Below, piece by piece: positions 18,241 to 27,227 of a stretch of DNA of 64,000 bases. The stretch is from Achromobacter sp. RTa. GTDB lineage: Bacteria > Pseudomonadota > Gammaproteobacteria > Burkholderiales > Burkholderiaceae_B. Position 1 is the first letter of the stretch. Every line of letters begins with the position of its first letter. Made by a program: the position numbers and the translations under genes. Under the pieces are notes generated by a model. The model did no database searches and was not told the DNA's origin. It saw nothing but the letters and a program-made list of their open reading frames with translations. The DNA lies in assembly GCF_000757485.1 (NCBI RefSeq), contig NZ_JPYO01000042.1, positions 1,120,296-1,184,295 of the forward strand, in the 5' to 3' direction.

Positions 18241-19749
18241 ATGTCCACCGATTATCTGAAACGCATCCTGACTTCCAAGGTTTATGACGTCGCGGTCGAA
18301 TCGCCGCTGGAAACGGCGCCCCTGCTGTCCCAGCGGATATCGAACACGATCCTGCTCAAGCGCGAAGATACCCAGGCCGTGTTCAGCTTCAAGCTGCGCG
18401 GGGCGTACAACAAGATGGCCAACCTGAGCCCCGCGGCCCGCAATCGCGGCGTCATCGCGGCCTCGGCCGGCAACCACGCCCAGGGCGTCGCGCTGGCGGC
18501 CAGCCGGCTGGGCTGCCGCGCCGTCATCGTCATGCCCACCACCAGCCCGCAAGTGAAGATCGACGCGGTGCGCCGCCTGGGCGGCGAGGTGGTGCTGGCG
18601 GGCGAGAGCTTCTCCGACGCCTACGCGCATGCGCAGATCCTGGAGAAAAAGGAAAAGCTGACCTTCGTCCATCCCTTCGACGATCCCGATGTCATCGCCG
18701 GCCAGGGCACGGTGGGCATGGAAATACTGCGCCAGCATCCAGGGCCGATCGACGCCATCTTCGTGGCCATCGGCGGCGGCGGCCTGATCGCGGGCGTGGC
18801 CGCCTACATCAAGCAGCTGCGCCCTGAAATCAAGATCATCGGCGTGCAGACGGAAGACTCCGACGCCATGCTGCGCAGCGTGCGCGCCGGCCGCCGCGTG
18901 CAACTGAACGACGTCGGACTGTTTTCGGACGGCACGGCGGTCAAGATGGTGGGCGCGGAAACGTTCAAGCTTACGCGCCAGTACGTCGACGATTTCGTGG
19001 TGGTCAACACCGACGCCATCTGCGCGGCCATCAAGGACGTGTTCCAGGACACGCGCAGCGTGCTGGAACCCGCGGGCGCGATGGCTGTCGCCGGCGCCAA
19101 GCAATACGCGGCCGAGCACAATCTGAAGGGCAAGACGCTGGTCGCGATCGCCTGCGGCGCCAACATGAATTTCGACCGCCTGCGCTTCGTGTCCGAGCGG
19201 GCGGAAGTCGGTGAAATGCGCGAAGCCATCTTCGCCGTCACCATGCCGGAACAGCGCGGCAGCTTCCGCCGCTTCTGCGAACTGGTGGGCGAGCGCAGCG
19301 TCACCGAGTTCAACTACCGCATCTCGGATTCCGACCGTGCGCACGTTTTCGTCGGCGTCCAGGTATCGTCGGCGTCCGAGCCCGACAAGATCGCGGCGAA
19401 TTTCCGCCGCCACGGTTTCGATACGCTGGACCTCACCCATGATGAAATGGCCAAGACCCACTTGCGCCACATGGTGGGCGGCCATTCGGCGCTGGCGCGC
19501 AATGAATTGCTGTACCGGTTCGAGTTTCCTGAGCGCCCGGGCGCGCTGATGCGTTTCCTCAACGCGATGAATCCCGACTGGAACATCAGCCTGTTCCACT
19601 ACCGCAACCAGGGCGCGGACTACGGCCGCATCCTGATCGGCATCCAGGTGCCTCCCGCCGACAAGAAGCAGTTCCGCAACTTCGTGGCGGAGCTGGGTTA
19701 TCCGCACTGGAACGAGACCGACAACCCGGCGTACAAGCTGTTCCTGTAG
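18241..19749 (+). CDS. ilvA: Threonine ammonia-lyase, biosynthetic (long form)
   Basis: A 502-residue enzyme, the length of biosynthetic IlvA with two C-terminal ACT-like regulatory domains. The PLP lysine is K51 in FSFKLRGAYNKM, and the phosphate loop is IGGGGLIAG. The regulatory part after about residue 325 contains the repeated elements AVTMPEQRGSFRRFCELVG and EFPERPGALMRFLNAM. It converts threonine to 2-oxobutyrate, the first step of isoleucine synthesis, and is normally inhibited by isoleucine. It is monocistronic here, bounded by a terminator. Confidence 0.97.
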   Translation: MSTDYLKRILTSKVYDVAVESPLETAPLLSQRISNTILLKREDTQAVFSFKLRGAYNKMANLSPAARNRGVIAASAGNHAQGVALAASRLGCRAVIVMPTTSPQVKIDAVRRLGGEVVLAGESFSDAYAHAQILEKKEKLTFVHPFDDPDVIAGQGTVGMEILRQHPGPIDAIFVAIGGGGLIAGVAAYIKQLRPEIKIIGVQTEDSDAMLRSVRAGRRVQLNDVGLFSDGTAVKMVGAETFKLTRQYVDDFVVVNTDAICAAIKDVFQDTRSVLEPAGAMAVAGAKQYAAEHNLKGKTLVAIACGANMNFDRLRFVSERAEVGEMREAIFAVTMPEQRGSFRRFCELVGERSVTEFNYRISDSDRAHVFVGVQVSSASEPDKIAANFRRHGFDTLDLTHDEMAKTHLRHMVGGHSALARNELLYRFEFPERPGALMRFLNAMNPDWNISLFHYRNQGADYGRILIGIQVPPADKKQFRNFVAELGYPHWNETDNPAYKLFL

Positions 19750-19800
19750 CGTCTCGGCGAAAAGACCGCCTCGGGCCGCTTTTCGGGACCGGAAAACGAG

Positions 19801-19822
19801 AGGGCCTCCTTGCGGAGGCCCT
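19801..19822. terminator. Hairpin terminator between ilvA and the porin gene
   Basis: A perfect stem AGGGCCTCC / GGAGGCCCT (19801-19809 and 19814-19822) with a TTGC loop. On the plus side it is followed by TTCCCTTCTTT, and on the minus side by CTCGTTTTCC, so it could act weakly in both directions between two convergent genes. Confidence 0.75.
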
Positions 19823-19937
19823 TCCCTTCTTTGCTCCAGACGCGTCCGGCGGCAACCGGTAGGGGGGTTCGCTGTCACTCGGCGGCCCACGGAGATGGAC
19901 CGCGCATTCAGCAAGGTCTTGCCGGACGCCCTATCGC

Positions 19938-21050
19938 TTAGAAACGGTGGCGAATGCCGACGGCGACAGCCGTGTCGGTCGCATCGCGCTGGAACGCGTA
20001 GTTGTCGCCATAGGAGGCGTACGCGTACAGGTTGGTGCGCTTCGTGAAGTCGTAGGTGTAGCCCAGGCTGTAGACGTTGAACGTTGCGTCGTCGCCCGTC
20101 AGCTTGTCGTTGCTGGCGGTAGCGCGCTGCCACGAGCCGAAGACCGCGTGGCGGCCCAGCGGCACGGTGGCGCCGATCATGTACGAGTTGGCGCGGAAGC
20201 CGTCGGCCAGCTTGAACGAGCCGAAGTTCTGCATGCCGTCGGGCGTGGTGCCCATGTTCTGGCCGATGAACCAGCCGTCGCGGGTCTGGCCGAATGCAGC
20301 TGCGACCTTCACGACTTCGAAATCATACGAACCGCCGACGATGTATTCCTGGATGCGCGCTTCGGACTTGCCCCCGGTTTGGCCGTTGGACGGATTGAAG
20401 CGGTCGTACGCGGCGGCCAGGTTCAGCGGGCCGTTGACGTACTGCACGCCCGCGGTCAGCACGCGGTTGTTGTTGCCGGTTTCGAAGCCGGTCTGCGAGC
20501 TGTCGCTGACCGTATCATCGGCGCTGAACGAGTAGCCCACGCCCAGCTTGAAGCCGCCCATGACGGGGGTCTGGTACAGGACCATGTTGTCCAGGCGCAT
20601 CGTGTTCGCGCTGCCGAACGTGGTACCCATGTTGGCGGTGTTGTAGCTGATCGAGAACGGGTCGATCGAGCCGAAGTACTTCGAAGCCAGGTTGGTCTGG
20701 CGGCCGAATTCCAGGCGGCCCCAGGAATCGCTGTCCAGGCCCACGGTAGCTTGGCGGCCCCACAGGCGGTTGCTCTGCAGCGACTTGCCGTTCATGGGGC
20801 CGAAGCCGCCTTCCAGCGTGAACACGGCGCGCAGGCCGTCGCCCAGGTCTTCGGTGCCGCGCAAGCCAAAGCGCGAGCCGCTGCTCACGCCCTGCACGCC
20901 GCCGAAGCGGCTTTGCGAATTACCGTCGAACTTCACTTTCTCGTAACCGACGCCGGCGTCGATCAGGCCGTACAGCGTCACGGAGTCGGCGGCCTGCGCA
21001 GCACCGGCAAAGCCGGCCAGCAGCGCGGCGGCCAATAGCGTCTTTTTCAT
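19938..21050 (-). CDS. Gram-negative general porin (Burkholderiales type)
   Basis: A 370-residue outer-membrane porin. Residues 1-20 are a signal peptide ending AAQA before ADSVTLYG. The mature protein begins with the typical SVTLYGLIDAG strand, contains SRFGLRGTEDLGDGLRA and LWGRQATVGL with the eyelet PMNG-type loop, and ends in VGIRHRF with the C-terminal phenylalanine needed for outer-membrane assembly. It should form a trimeric 16-stranded channel for small hydrophilic solutes. The ATG at 21050 matches the signal peptide; the longer frame is not a plausible leader. It is monocistronic with a long upstream region. Confidence 0.95.
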   Translation of the reverse strand: MKKTLLAAALLAGFAGAAQAADSVTLYGLIDAGVGYEKVKFDGNSQSRFGGVQGVSSGSRFGLRGTEDLGDGLRAVFTLEGGFGPMNGKSLQSNRLWGRQATVGLDSDSWGRLEFGRQTNLASKYFGSIDPFSISYNTANMGTTFGSANTMRLDNMVLYQTPVMGGFKLGVGYSFSADDTVSDSSQTGFETGNNNRVLTAGVQYVNGPLNLAAAYDRFNPSNGQTGGKSEARIQEYIVGGSYDFEVVKVAAAFGQTRDGWFIGQNMGTTPDGMQNFGSFKLADGFRANSYMIGATVPLGRHAVFGSWQRATASNDKLTGDDATFNVYSLGYTYDFTKRTNLYAYASYGDNYAFQRDATDTAVAVGIRHRF

Positions 21051-21420
21051 AGGAGTCCCCAAAATGGCGAGATGAAAGGCAAACCGCAAACCCGCCACGC
21101 AATCGGCCGGAATTTGCGTGCCGCAGCGAACAAGCAAGCGGCGCATGCACTGAAGCTAGTGTCCGGCCTGCGCCAATTCGAAGTAACCCGGATTTCGAAG
21201 AACTACTTTCCATGGTTGGGATAATGGCCCGCAGCGGATCGCCGTCCCTTTTTGGAAACCTGCGCTAACGCATTGATATCAAATATGAATCATTGCTCGC
21301 AATATTCCAGCCTCCCTCGCGAACATTCCCTGCCCCGCCCCCGTGCCCAACAAGAGTTGTTGCGGAGCCCGCCTAATTTCTGATGCGTAAACGCGACATT
21401 CGCCCGCGCCGCCCAAGAAA
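21051..21420. other. Non-coding porin upstream region
   Basis: About 370 bases without a supported gene. It is AT-richer near 21200-21310. It includes two copies of the palindrome TTCGAA at 21177-21182 and 21194-21199, and TTGATATCAA at 21273-21282. These lie 127-232 bases upstream of the porin ATG and may be part of its control region. I could not identify a confident promoter pair. Confidence 0.5.
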
Positions 21421-21451
21421 AAGCCCCCTCGGATTCACACACAAGGGGGCT
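21416..21451 (-). terminator. Intrinsic terminator of the DUF4148 gene
   Basis: On the minus strand the stem AGCCCCCT / AGGGGGCT (21444-21451 and 21422-21429) is followed directly by TTTTTC. It lies 25 bases after the stop of the DUF4148 gene. Confidence 0.88.
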
Positions 21452-21475
21452 GGCGGCCTATCCAGGAAGAAAGGC

Positions 21476-21859
21476 TTACTTGCCCTGGGGCGGATAGTCG
21501 AGTTCGCCGAAGGAATATTCGCCGCGCGCCTTGGCCTCGGCCAGTTCCTGGCGGACCTGTTCGCGCGTCTTGCCGGCCGACTGCGATGCGGCGGCCTTGG
21601 GCGGGTAGTCGAGTTCGGCCGAAGTCACCTGGCCGGCAGCCTTGGCGGCTTGCAGCTCTTGCTGGACCTGTTCGCGCGACAGGCTGGTTTGCTGGGCCGT
21701 GGCGGGCGGATAGTCCAGTTCGCCGAACGTGACTTGGCCGGCGGCGCGGGCGGCCTGCAGTTCCTGCTGGACTTGTTCACGCGTCTTGCCATCGGCGTGA
21801 GCGGCGGACATACCCACCAGCGTGGCGGTAACCATGAGTGCGGTAGCTAGGGCTTTCAT
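21476..21859 (-). CDS. DUF4148 secreted protein with three internal repeats
   Basis: A 127-residue protein with a signal peptide (residues 1-23, ending AAHADG) followed by three copies of a 27-residue unit at 26-52, 61-87 and 98-124. Each unit follows the pattern REQVQQELQAA-x-AAGQVT-x-x-ELDYPP; the third is the most diverged (RQELAEAKARGEYSF). DUF4148 proteins are abundant small periplasmic proteins of Burkholderiales with no known function. The KTREQV helix is the family hallmark. A GGAG site precedes the ATG at 21859. It is divergent from a LysR-type regulator gene. Confidence 0.9.
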   Translation of the reverse strand: MKALATALMVTATLVGMSAAHADGKTREQVQQELQAARAAGQVTFGELDYPPATAQQTSLSREQVQQELQAAKAAGQVTSAELDYPPKAAASQSAGKTREQVRQELAEAKARGEYSFGELDYPPQGK

Positions 21860-22241
21860 TGAGAGGACTCCATCCTAAACCTTGCACACCGTCTTCTGCC
21901 AGGCTGGCAGGTGCGATGTGACAATTTGATTGCTGGGACGAAGTATCTGGCGATCTCGGCCTAGTAAAAACCCTTATTTTGGGGAACATATTTGCATGGA
22001 TGGGACAATTTCAGGTCGTATCCCGGGAAATCTGCTCAATTTCTGCACAGTATGCGATGAGATCGTTCTGCCACAAGCCTTGCGGGCATTCAGCCTTGCG
22101 CAAGCTACGTAACGGAAAATGAAGTTCCACGCGCTGGACGGAATGTACGGCGTTGGGAAATAGACATTTCTGCTGGCGGGACAATAATTCCATTTATGAT
22201 AGGAATCTGCCAGAAATGGAATTTTGACTCACGAGGACCCC
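21860..22241. promoter_or_regulatory. Divergent control region with a 10-bp inverted repeat
   Basis: This AT-rich 382-base gap separates the DUF4148 and LysR genes. A perfect inverted repeat AATTCCATTT / AAATGGAATT (22186-22195 and 22214-22223, 18 bases apart) lies 19-56 bases before the LysR-type ATG. A smaller GAAAT/ATTTC pair is at 22157-22170. GGGACAAT occurs twice, near 22001 and 22179. An autoregulatory site is likely but unproven. No gene is supported here. Confidence 0.5.
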
Positions 22242-23150
22242 ATGGATATCCAGCTTAACGACATCGCGCTATTTGTCGAAGTCGCCAAGCGCAAGAACTT
22301 CAGCCACGCCGCCGAAGCCTTGAATATTCCGACGTCCACGCTTTCGCGCCGGGTCAGCGAACTGGAACGCAGCATCGGCATGCGCCTGCTCAACCGCAGC
22401 ACGCGCAAGATCGACCTGACGGAAGCCGGGGCCATCTATTTCGAGCGCTGCCGCCACATCGTCGAAGAGGCCCGCATCGCCCACGATCAGCTGCTGGACA
22501 TGGCGGTGCAGCCTAAGGGACGGCTGCGCATTTCGCTGCCCACCAGCCTGGCGCAGCTGTTCCTGCCTGCCGTCATCCGCGAATTCCGGGAACAGCACCC
22601 CGACATCGAATGCGATTTCGACCTTAGCATGCGGCCGATCGACCCCATCAGCAATCCCTTCGACCTCATCCTGCGTTTCGGGCAGCAGCCCGATTCCAGC
22701 CTGATTTCACGCAAGATCGTGTTGATGGCCCATCAGCTCTACGCCTCGCCCGACTATCTGGCCCGCCATGGCGAGCCGCGGGTGCCGGCGGACCTCAGCC
22801 ATCACGAATGCCTGCGCCCCACCATGCGCGAGGAGTCATCCTTCTGGATGCTGCATTCGGGCGACAAAGTGGAACGCGTGCAAGTATCGGGACGCCTGTC
22901 CGCCAACAACGTCGGCATGCTGGGCCGGTTGGCGGGCCAGGGCCTGGGCATCACGCCGCTGCTGGTCTTCGACGCCATGGAGCGCGCCATCAAGCAATCG
23001 GGCCTGGTGCGCGTGCTGCCCGACTGGAGCCTGACGCCCCTGCCGCTTTTTGCGCTGCTGCCCTCTCGCATGCTGCCCGCCAAGACCAAGGCCTTCCTGG
23101 ACTTCATCCAGCCCCGGTTGTCCGAAGACGTGGTGCGCGCCGCGGCCTAG
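22242..23150 (+). CDS. LysR-family transcriptional regulator
   Basis: A 302-residue regulator. The N-terminal winged helix-turn-helix is clear (FVEVAKRKNFSHAAEALNIPTSTLSRRVSELER, residues about 11-43). It is followed by a LysR substrate-binding domain from about residue 90 (GRLRISLPTSLAQLFLPAVI). The sequence resembles the DsdC/AaeR-like group that regulates a neighbouring or remote efflux or catabolic gene. The ATG at 22242 follows a CGAGGA site. The gene divergent to it encodes a DUF4148 protein, the only adjacent candidate target. The effector is not predictable. It converges on apt with 16 bases between. Confidence 0.93.
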   Translation: MDIQLNDIALFVEVAKRKNFSHAAEALNIPTSTLSRRVSELERSIGMRLLNRSTRKIDLTEAGAIYFERCRHIVEEARIAHDQLLDMAVQPKGRLRISLPTSLAQLFLPAVIREFREQHPDIECDFDLSMRPIDPISNPFDLILRFGQQPDSSLISRKIVLMAHQLYASPDYLARHGEPRVPADLSHHECLRPTMREESSFWMLHSGDKVERVQVSGRLSANNVGMLGRLAGQGLGITPLLVFDAMERAIKQSGLVRVLPDWSLTPLPLFALLPSRMLPAKTKAFLDFIQPRLSEDVVRAAA

Positions 23151-23166
23151 GCAGCGGGCTTGGCCC

Positions 23167-23718
23167 CTAGGGGGTGCCGGCGCCGTACTGACAGACCGTG
23201 TAGAGCGGCGTGCCCGTTGCCGCGACCTTGGCCGATCCGCCGAGATCGGGCAGGTCGATGATGGCGGCCGCCTCCACCACGTTGGCGCCCAGGCGCTGCA
23301 GCAGATTGATGGCGGCCAGCATGGTGCCGCCCGTGGCGATCAGATCGTCCACCAGCAGGACGCGTTGCCCGGTGCGCACCGCGTCCGTGTGCATTTCGAC
23401 CGACGCATTGCCGTATTCGAGCGAGTATTCCTCGGCCACCGTGCGAAACGGCAGCTTGCCCTTCTTGCGCACGGGCACGAAACCCAGGTTCAGTTCGTAG
23501 GCCAGCACGCTGCCCACGATGAAGCCGCGCGCATCCACTCCCGCAACGAGGTCGAGCCGCTGGCGCATGTAGCGGTATACGAAGAGATCGATCAGGACCC
23601 GGAACGCGCGGGGGTCCTGCAGCACCGGCGTGATGTCGCGGAAAACGACACCGGGCTGGGGCCAGTCTGGAACGCTGCGGATGGTGCGCCGGATGTACTC
23701 GGCGTAGTCGGTCTGCAT
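23167..23718 (-). CDS. apt: Adenine phosphoribosyltransferase
   Basis: A 183-residue type I phosphoribosyltransferase. It contains [17 protein letters not shown] near the start, [11 protein letters not shown], and the PRPP-binding motif [13 protein letters not shown] near residue 125. It salvages adenine to AMP with 5-phosphoribosyl 1-diphosphate. The ATG at 23718 (MQTDYAEYI) fits the family N-terminus; the frame is open to 23766 but the added residues lack similarity. It lies 54 bases after cydC on the same strand with no visible terminator, so read-through from the cyd cluster is possible. Confidence 0.96.
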   Translation of the reverse strand: MQTDYAEYIRRTIRSVPDWPQPGVVFRDITPVLQDPRAFRVLIDLFVYRYMRQRLDLVAGVDARGFIVGSVLAYELNLGFVPVRKKGKLPFRTVAEEYSLEYGNASVEMHTDAVRTGQRVLLVDDLIATGGTMLAAINLLQRLGANVVEAAAIIDLPDLGGSAKVAATGTPLYTVCQYGAGTP

Positions 23719-23772
23719 GGAAGACGGCCCTGGAGAATTGAAGCAAGGCGAACTATAACCTCGCAACCGCGC

Positions 23773-25470
23773 TTAAGCCAGGATTGCCGTCCCCCATGAC
23801 AATTCATGAAGCTTTCCGGCCCGCAACTCGCAGCAGCGGTCCACCGCTCCCGGCGGCAAGGCCGCATGGGTGGCCAGCACCACGGCCCGTCCTCGCGCCG
23901 CGGCTTGCAGATCCTGGAAGAACGCCTCCTCGGCAGCGGCGTCCAGGCCGGCGGTCGGCTCGTCCAGCACGATGACCTCGGCCGGCGACAGCAGCGCGCG
24001 CGCCAGGCACAGCCGGCGCGCCTGCCCCGCCGACAGCTGGGAGCCGGTTTCGCCCGCCCAGGTGTCGAGGCCGTCGGGCAGGCCCCGCACGAAATCGCCC
24101 AGCCGCGCGGCGTCGAGGGCGCGCCAGAGCGCGGCGTCGTCCGCCTCGGGATCGCCGATCAGCAGGTTGGTGCGCAAGGTGCCCAGGAAGACCGGAGCGT
24201 CCTGCGGCAGCAGCGCGATGCGCCGATGCCAGTCGGCCTGCGCGCAGGCGCGCGCGTCGCAACCGCCGAAACGCACCTGCCCCGCCTGGGGATCCTCCAG
24301 GCGCAGGAGCAGATGCAGGAGCGTCGACTTGCCGGCGCCGCTGGGCCCCATGATGGCCACTCGCTCGCCTGGCGCCACGCTCAGGCTGACATCCTCCAGC
24401 ACCGCCGGACCGATGCCCGAAGTTCTGCCCGGATAGGAAAAGCGCACGCGGTCCAGTTCCAGCGCGCCATGGCTGGGCAAGGCCTGCGGCGTGTCCGGGT
24501 CCTGCATGTCGGGTTCGCAGTGCGTCACCTCGCGGATGCGCGCCGCCGCCGACATCGCGGAGCCCATGCGGGACGCGCCCCGCATGATCGGACCGGCCAC
24601 CTCGAAGATGCCGATGACCGCCAGGAGCAGGCCGACGAGCACGGGTCCGGTGATCCGGCCCGACTCCAGCGTGTCCAGGCCAAACCACAGCAAAGCCAGC
24701 ACCGACGCCCCGGCCGCGGCCTGCAGGAAGAACTGCCCTCGCGCAGCCACCCAAGCCTGGCTGCGCCGCGCCGCGGCGCTGGCCTCACACAAGCGTTCGA
24801 AATGTTCGATCGTCTGGGCCTGCGCGTGCAGGGCCACCATATCCGCGTGGCCGTCCACGGCGTCCAGCATCGCGGCGCGCAGCCCCGCCGCGCTTTCCTG
24901 GGCGGCCGCCCCCGGCTTGCGCGCCGCGCGCAAGAGCCACAGCGGCACCAGCACACAGGCGGCGAGCAGCGCCAGCGCGACCGCCAGCGCGGCGGCAGGC
25001 ACCCAATATCCCAGCACCGCCGTCAGGATCGAGCCCGCCAGGAGCGCGGTCGCCAGCGGAGCCAGCACGAACAGGAACACGGTGTCCAGCGCATCCACGT
25101 CGCCCGTCATGCGGGCCACCAGGTCGCCGTCGCGATAGCGCGCCAACTGCCTGGGCGTGAGCCGGATCAGCGCCGCGAATACCGCGGCGCGCAGGTCCGC
25201 CAGCAGGCGCAGCGTGGCGGCGTGCCCGACGACGCGGTCGGCATAGCGCGACACGATGCGCAGGAACGATAGCCCGCGCACCAGGGCCGAGGGCGCAAAC
25301 AGGTTGAATGCGCCGCCCGCGCCAGCCAGCGCGGCGCCGGTCAGGAACCAGCCCGACACGCCCAGCAGGCCCACGCCCGCCGCCACCGTGGCCAAGGCAC
25401 AGAACAATGCGAGCAAAAGCCCGCCTTTTCGGCGCGCGTACAGCGGCAGGAGCAGCAACAGGTTCTTCAT
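23773..25470 (-). CDS. cydC: Cytochrome bd assembly ABC transporter subunit CydC
   Basis: A 565-residue ABC half-transporter: six membrane helices in residues about 1-300, then an ATPase with Walker A GPSGAGKST, signature LSAGQARRL (Q-loop LLPQDAP) and Walker B VIVLDEPTAGLD. With CydD it forms a heterodimer that moves reduced thiols (cysteine/glutathione) or haem-related cargo needed for cytochrome bd maturation. Its ATG overlaps the cydD stop (ATGA), so the two are translationally coupled. The start region MKNLLLLLPLYARRKGGLLL is typical of CydC. Confidence 0.95.
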   Translation of the reverse strand: MKNLLLLLPLYARRKGGLLLALFCALATVAAGVGLLGVSGWFLTGAALAGAGGAFNLFAPSALVRGLSFLRIVSRYADRVVGHAATLRLLADLRAAVFAALIRLTPRQLARYRDGDLVARMTGDVDALDTVFLFVLAPLATALLAGSILTAVLGYWVPAAALAVALALLAACVLVPLWLLRAARKPGAAAQESAAGLRAAMLDAVDGHADMVALHAQAQTIEHFERLCEASAAARRSQAWVAARGQFFLQAAAGASVLALLWFGLDTLESGRITGPVLVGLLLAVIGIFEVAGPIMRGASRMGSAMSAAARIREVTHCEPDMQDPDTPQALPSHGALELDRVRFSYPGRTSGIGPAVLEDVSLSVAPGERVAIMGPSGAGKSTLLHLLLRLEDPQAGQVRFGGCDARACAQADWHRRIALLPQDAPVFLGTLRTNLLIGDPEADDAALWRALDAARLGDFVRGLPDGLDTWAGETGSQLSAGQARRLCLARALLSPAEVIVLDEPTAGLDAAAEEAFFQDLQAAARGRAVVLATHAALPPGAVDRCCELRAGKLHELSWGTAILA

Positions 25471-27227
25471 GCGTCTTCCACCTTTCCGCCAGCCACGCGC
25501 AAGGTCCGACCAAGCCGGGCCGCGACGGCGGGCGCGTGGGTCGCCAGCAGCAGGGTCCGGCCGGCGGCGAACGCCAGGATCTCGTCCAGCACCCGCTCCT
25601 GAGTGGCCTCGTCGAGGTGCGCCGTGGGCTCATCGAGCAGGATCAGGCCCGGATCGCGCAGGAACAGGCGAGCCAGCGCGACACGCTGGGCCTGCCCGCC
25701 CGATAGGCCGTGGCCGCGCCCGCCCAGCGGCGTATCCAGCCCTTGCGGCAACGCCGCCGAAAACTCCAGCACGCAGGCGCGCCGCGCGGCGTCCTGCACC
25801 GCGGCGTCGGAGGCGCCTGGACGGCCCAGCCGGATGTTGTCGGCAATGGAGCCTGCCAGCAACTGCGGCTTTTGCCCGATCAGGGCGACCCGCCCCCGCA
25901 AGGCCGGTTCGCTCCAATCGGCCAGGGGCCGGCCGTCCAGCCGGATATCCCCCTGGCAGGGCCTCAGGCGCGCGATCGCTTCGATCAGCGTGGATTTTCC
26001 GATGCCGCTGGGACCCATCAGCGCCGCATGCTCGCCCGGCGCCAGCGCGAGCGAGGCGTTCGACAGCACCGGCCGGCCCCGGCCCGGCGCCAGCACGACA
26101 AGGCCGCCGGCCATAAGGGCGGCGCCCTTGTGCTGGCCCTCGCGGCCCTGGCGTACGGCTTCGCCCCCGGCCTCGCCGCGCAGATCGTCATCCTGCGGCA
26201 GTCCGTCGAACAGGGCCGCGATCTGCGTGACCGCCGCCAGCGCGGCCGCGCGGTCGTGATAGTGCGCCGCGAACTGCCGCAGCGGGGCGTAGATTTCCGG
26301 CGCCATCAGCAGGCAGAAGAGACCGGCCTGCAAGGTCAGGGGCGTCCAGCGCAGGTCGAGGAATCCCAGATAGGTCAGGCCGATATAGACCGCCACGCCC
26401 GCCACGCCCAGCGCGGCGAAGAACTCCAGCACGGCCGACGACAGGAAAGCGATGCGCAGGACCGACATCGTGCGCAGCCGCAGGGCGTCGCTGGCCGCCA
26501 CGACGGACTCGGCTTCCGCCTCGGCCCGGCCATGGAGTTTCAGGGTGGACAGCCCGCGCAGGCGGTCGGCGAAAAAACCCGACAGGCGGGCGAAGGCGCG
26601 CAAATGCCGGCGGCTGGCGCCTTGGGCGCCCCACCCCACCAGGGCCATGAACAACGGGATCAGCGGCGCGGTGATCAGCAGCACCAGCCCGGCGATCACG
26701 TCCACCGGCAACAGCACGACGGAGAAGGCCACGGGCAACAGGGCCGCCGCGGCCATCGCGGGCAGGTACTTGGCGAAGAAGCCGTCCAGCGCCTCGACCT
26801 GGTCCACCACGGCGCTGGCCAGTTCGCCGGCGGCACGGCTCCGGCTCCAGTGCGGCCCCTTGCGCACCAGCCGCCTGAAGAGCGACTGGCGCACATGGCG
26901 CTTGATGCGTTCGGAGGCGCTGGCGCCGGCGCGTTCGCCCGCCCAGCCGATGCAGGCGCGCAGCAGCATGAGCCCCGCGATGCCCAGGATGCCGCCGATC
27001 AGCTCTTTCCGGGGAACCTGCCCGACGATGGCGGCATCCAGCACCCTGGCCAGCAGCCAGGCCTGCACGACCAGCAGGACGCCGCTCGCCAGGGGAGCCG
27101 CGCCCGCCAGCAGCAGGGGCAGCCTTGCGGCCTTGGCAAGCGCCATCAGCCACCGCGACTGCTCGCGCGGCGGTTTTTCCAGCGCCGCCGAAGGATCGTG
27201 CTCGAGCGCGCTAGCGGCGCCCCTCAC
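25467..27227 (-). CDS. cydD: Cytochrome bd assembly ABC transporter subunit CydD
   Basis: The 586-residue partner of CydC, with a transmembrane domain and an ATPase carrying GPSGIGKST, LSGGQAQRVALARL and LILLDEPTAHLD. It starts at a GTG (27225-27227) that overlaps the cydX stop as GTGA, so translation is probably coupled. An ATG further in (MALAKAARLPLLL) would remove about 27 residues; the GTG start is preferred for the coupling. It lies third from last in the cluster cydA-cydB-cydX-cydD-cydC. Confidence 0.94.
   Translation of the reverse strand: MRGAASALEHDPSAALEKPPREQSRWLMALAKAARLPLLLAGAAPLASGVLLVVQAWLLARVLDAAIVGQVPRKELIGGILGIAGLMLLRACIGWAGERAGASASERIKRHVRQSLFRRLVRKGPHWSRSRAAGELASAVVDQVEALDGFFAKYLPAMAAAALLPVAFSVVLLPVDVIAGLVLLITAPLIPLFMALVGWGAQGASRRHLRAFARLSGFFADRLRGLSTLKLHGRAEAEAESVVAASDALRLRTMSVLRIAFLSSAVLEFFAALGVAGVAVYIGLTYLGFLDLRWTPLTLQAGLFCLLMAPEIYAPLRQFAAHYHDRAAALAAVTQIAALFDGLPQDDDLRGEAGGEAVRQGREGQHKGAALMAGGLVVLAPGRGRPVLSNASLALAPGEHAALMGPSGIGKSTLIEAIARLRPCQGDIRLDGRPLADWSEPALRGRVALIGQKPQLLAGSIADNIRLGRPGASDAAVQDAARRACVLEFSAALPQGLDTPLGGRGHGLSGGQAQRVALARLFLRDPGLILLDEPTAHLDEATQERVLDEILAFAAGRTLLLATHAPAVAARLGRTLRVAGGKVEDA

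Noticed and set aside
21273..21282. TTGATATCAA upstream of the porin as an FNR site
   Set aside because: FNR sites need four bases between TTGAT and ATCAA; here there are none.
21930..22112. 60-codon ORF in the DUF4148/LysR gap
   Set aside because: No ribosome site, no homology pattern; lies in a control region.
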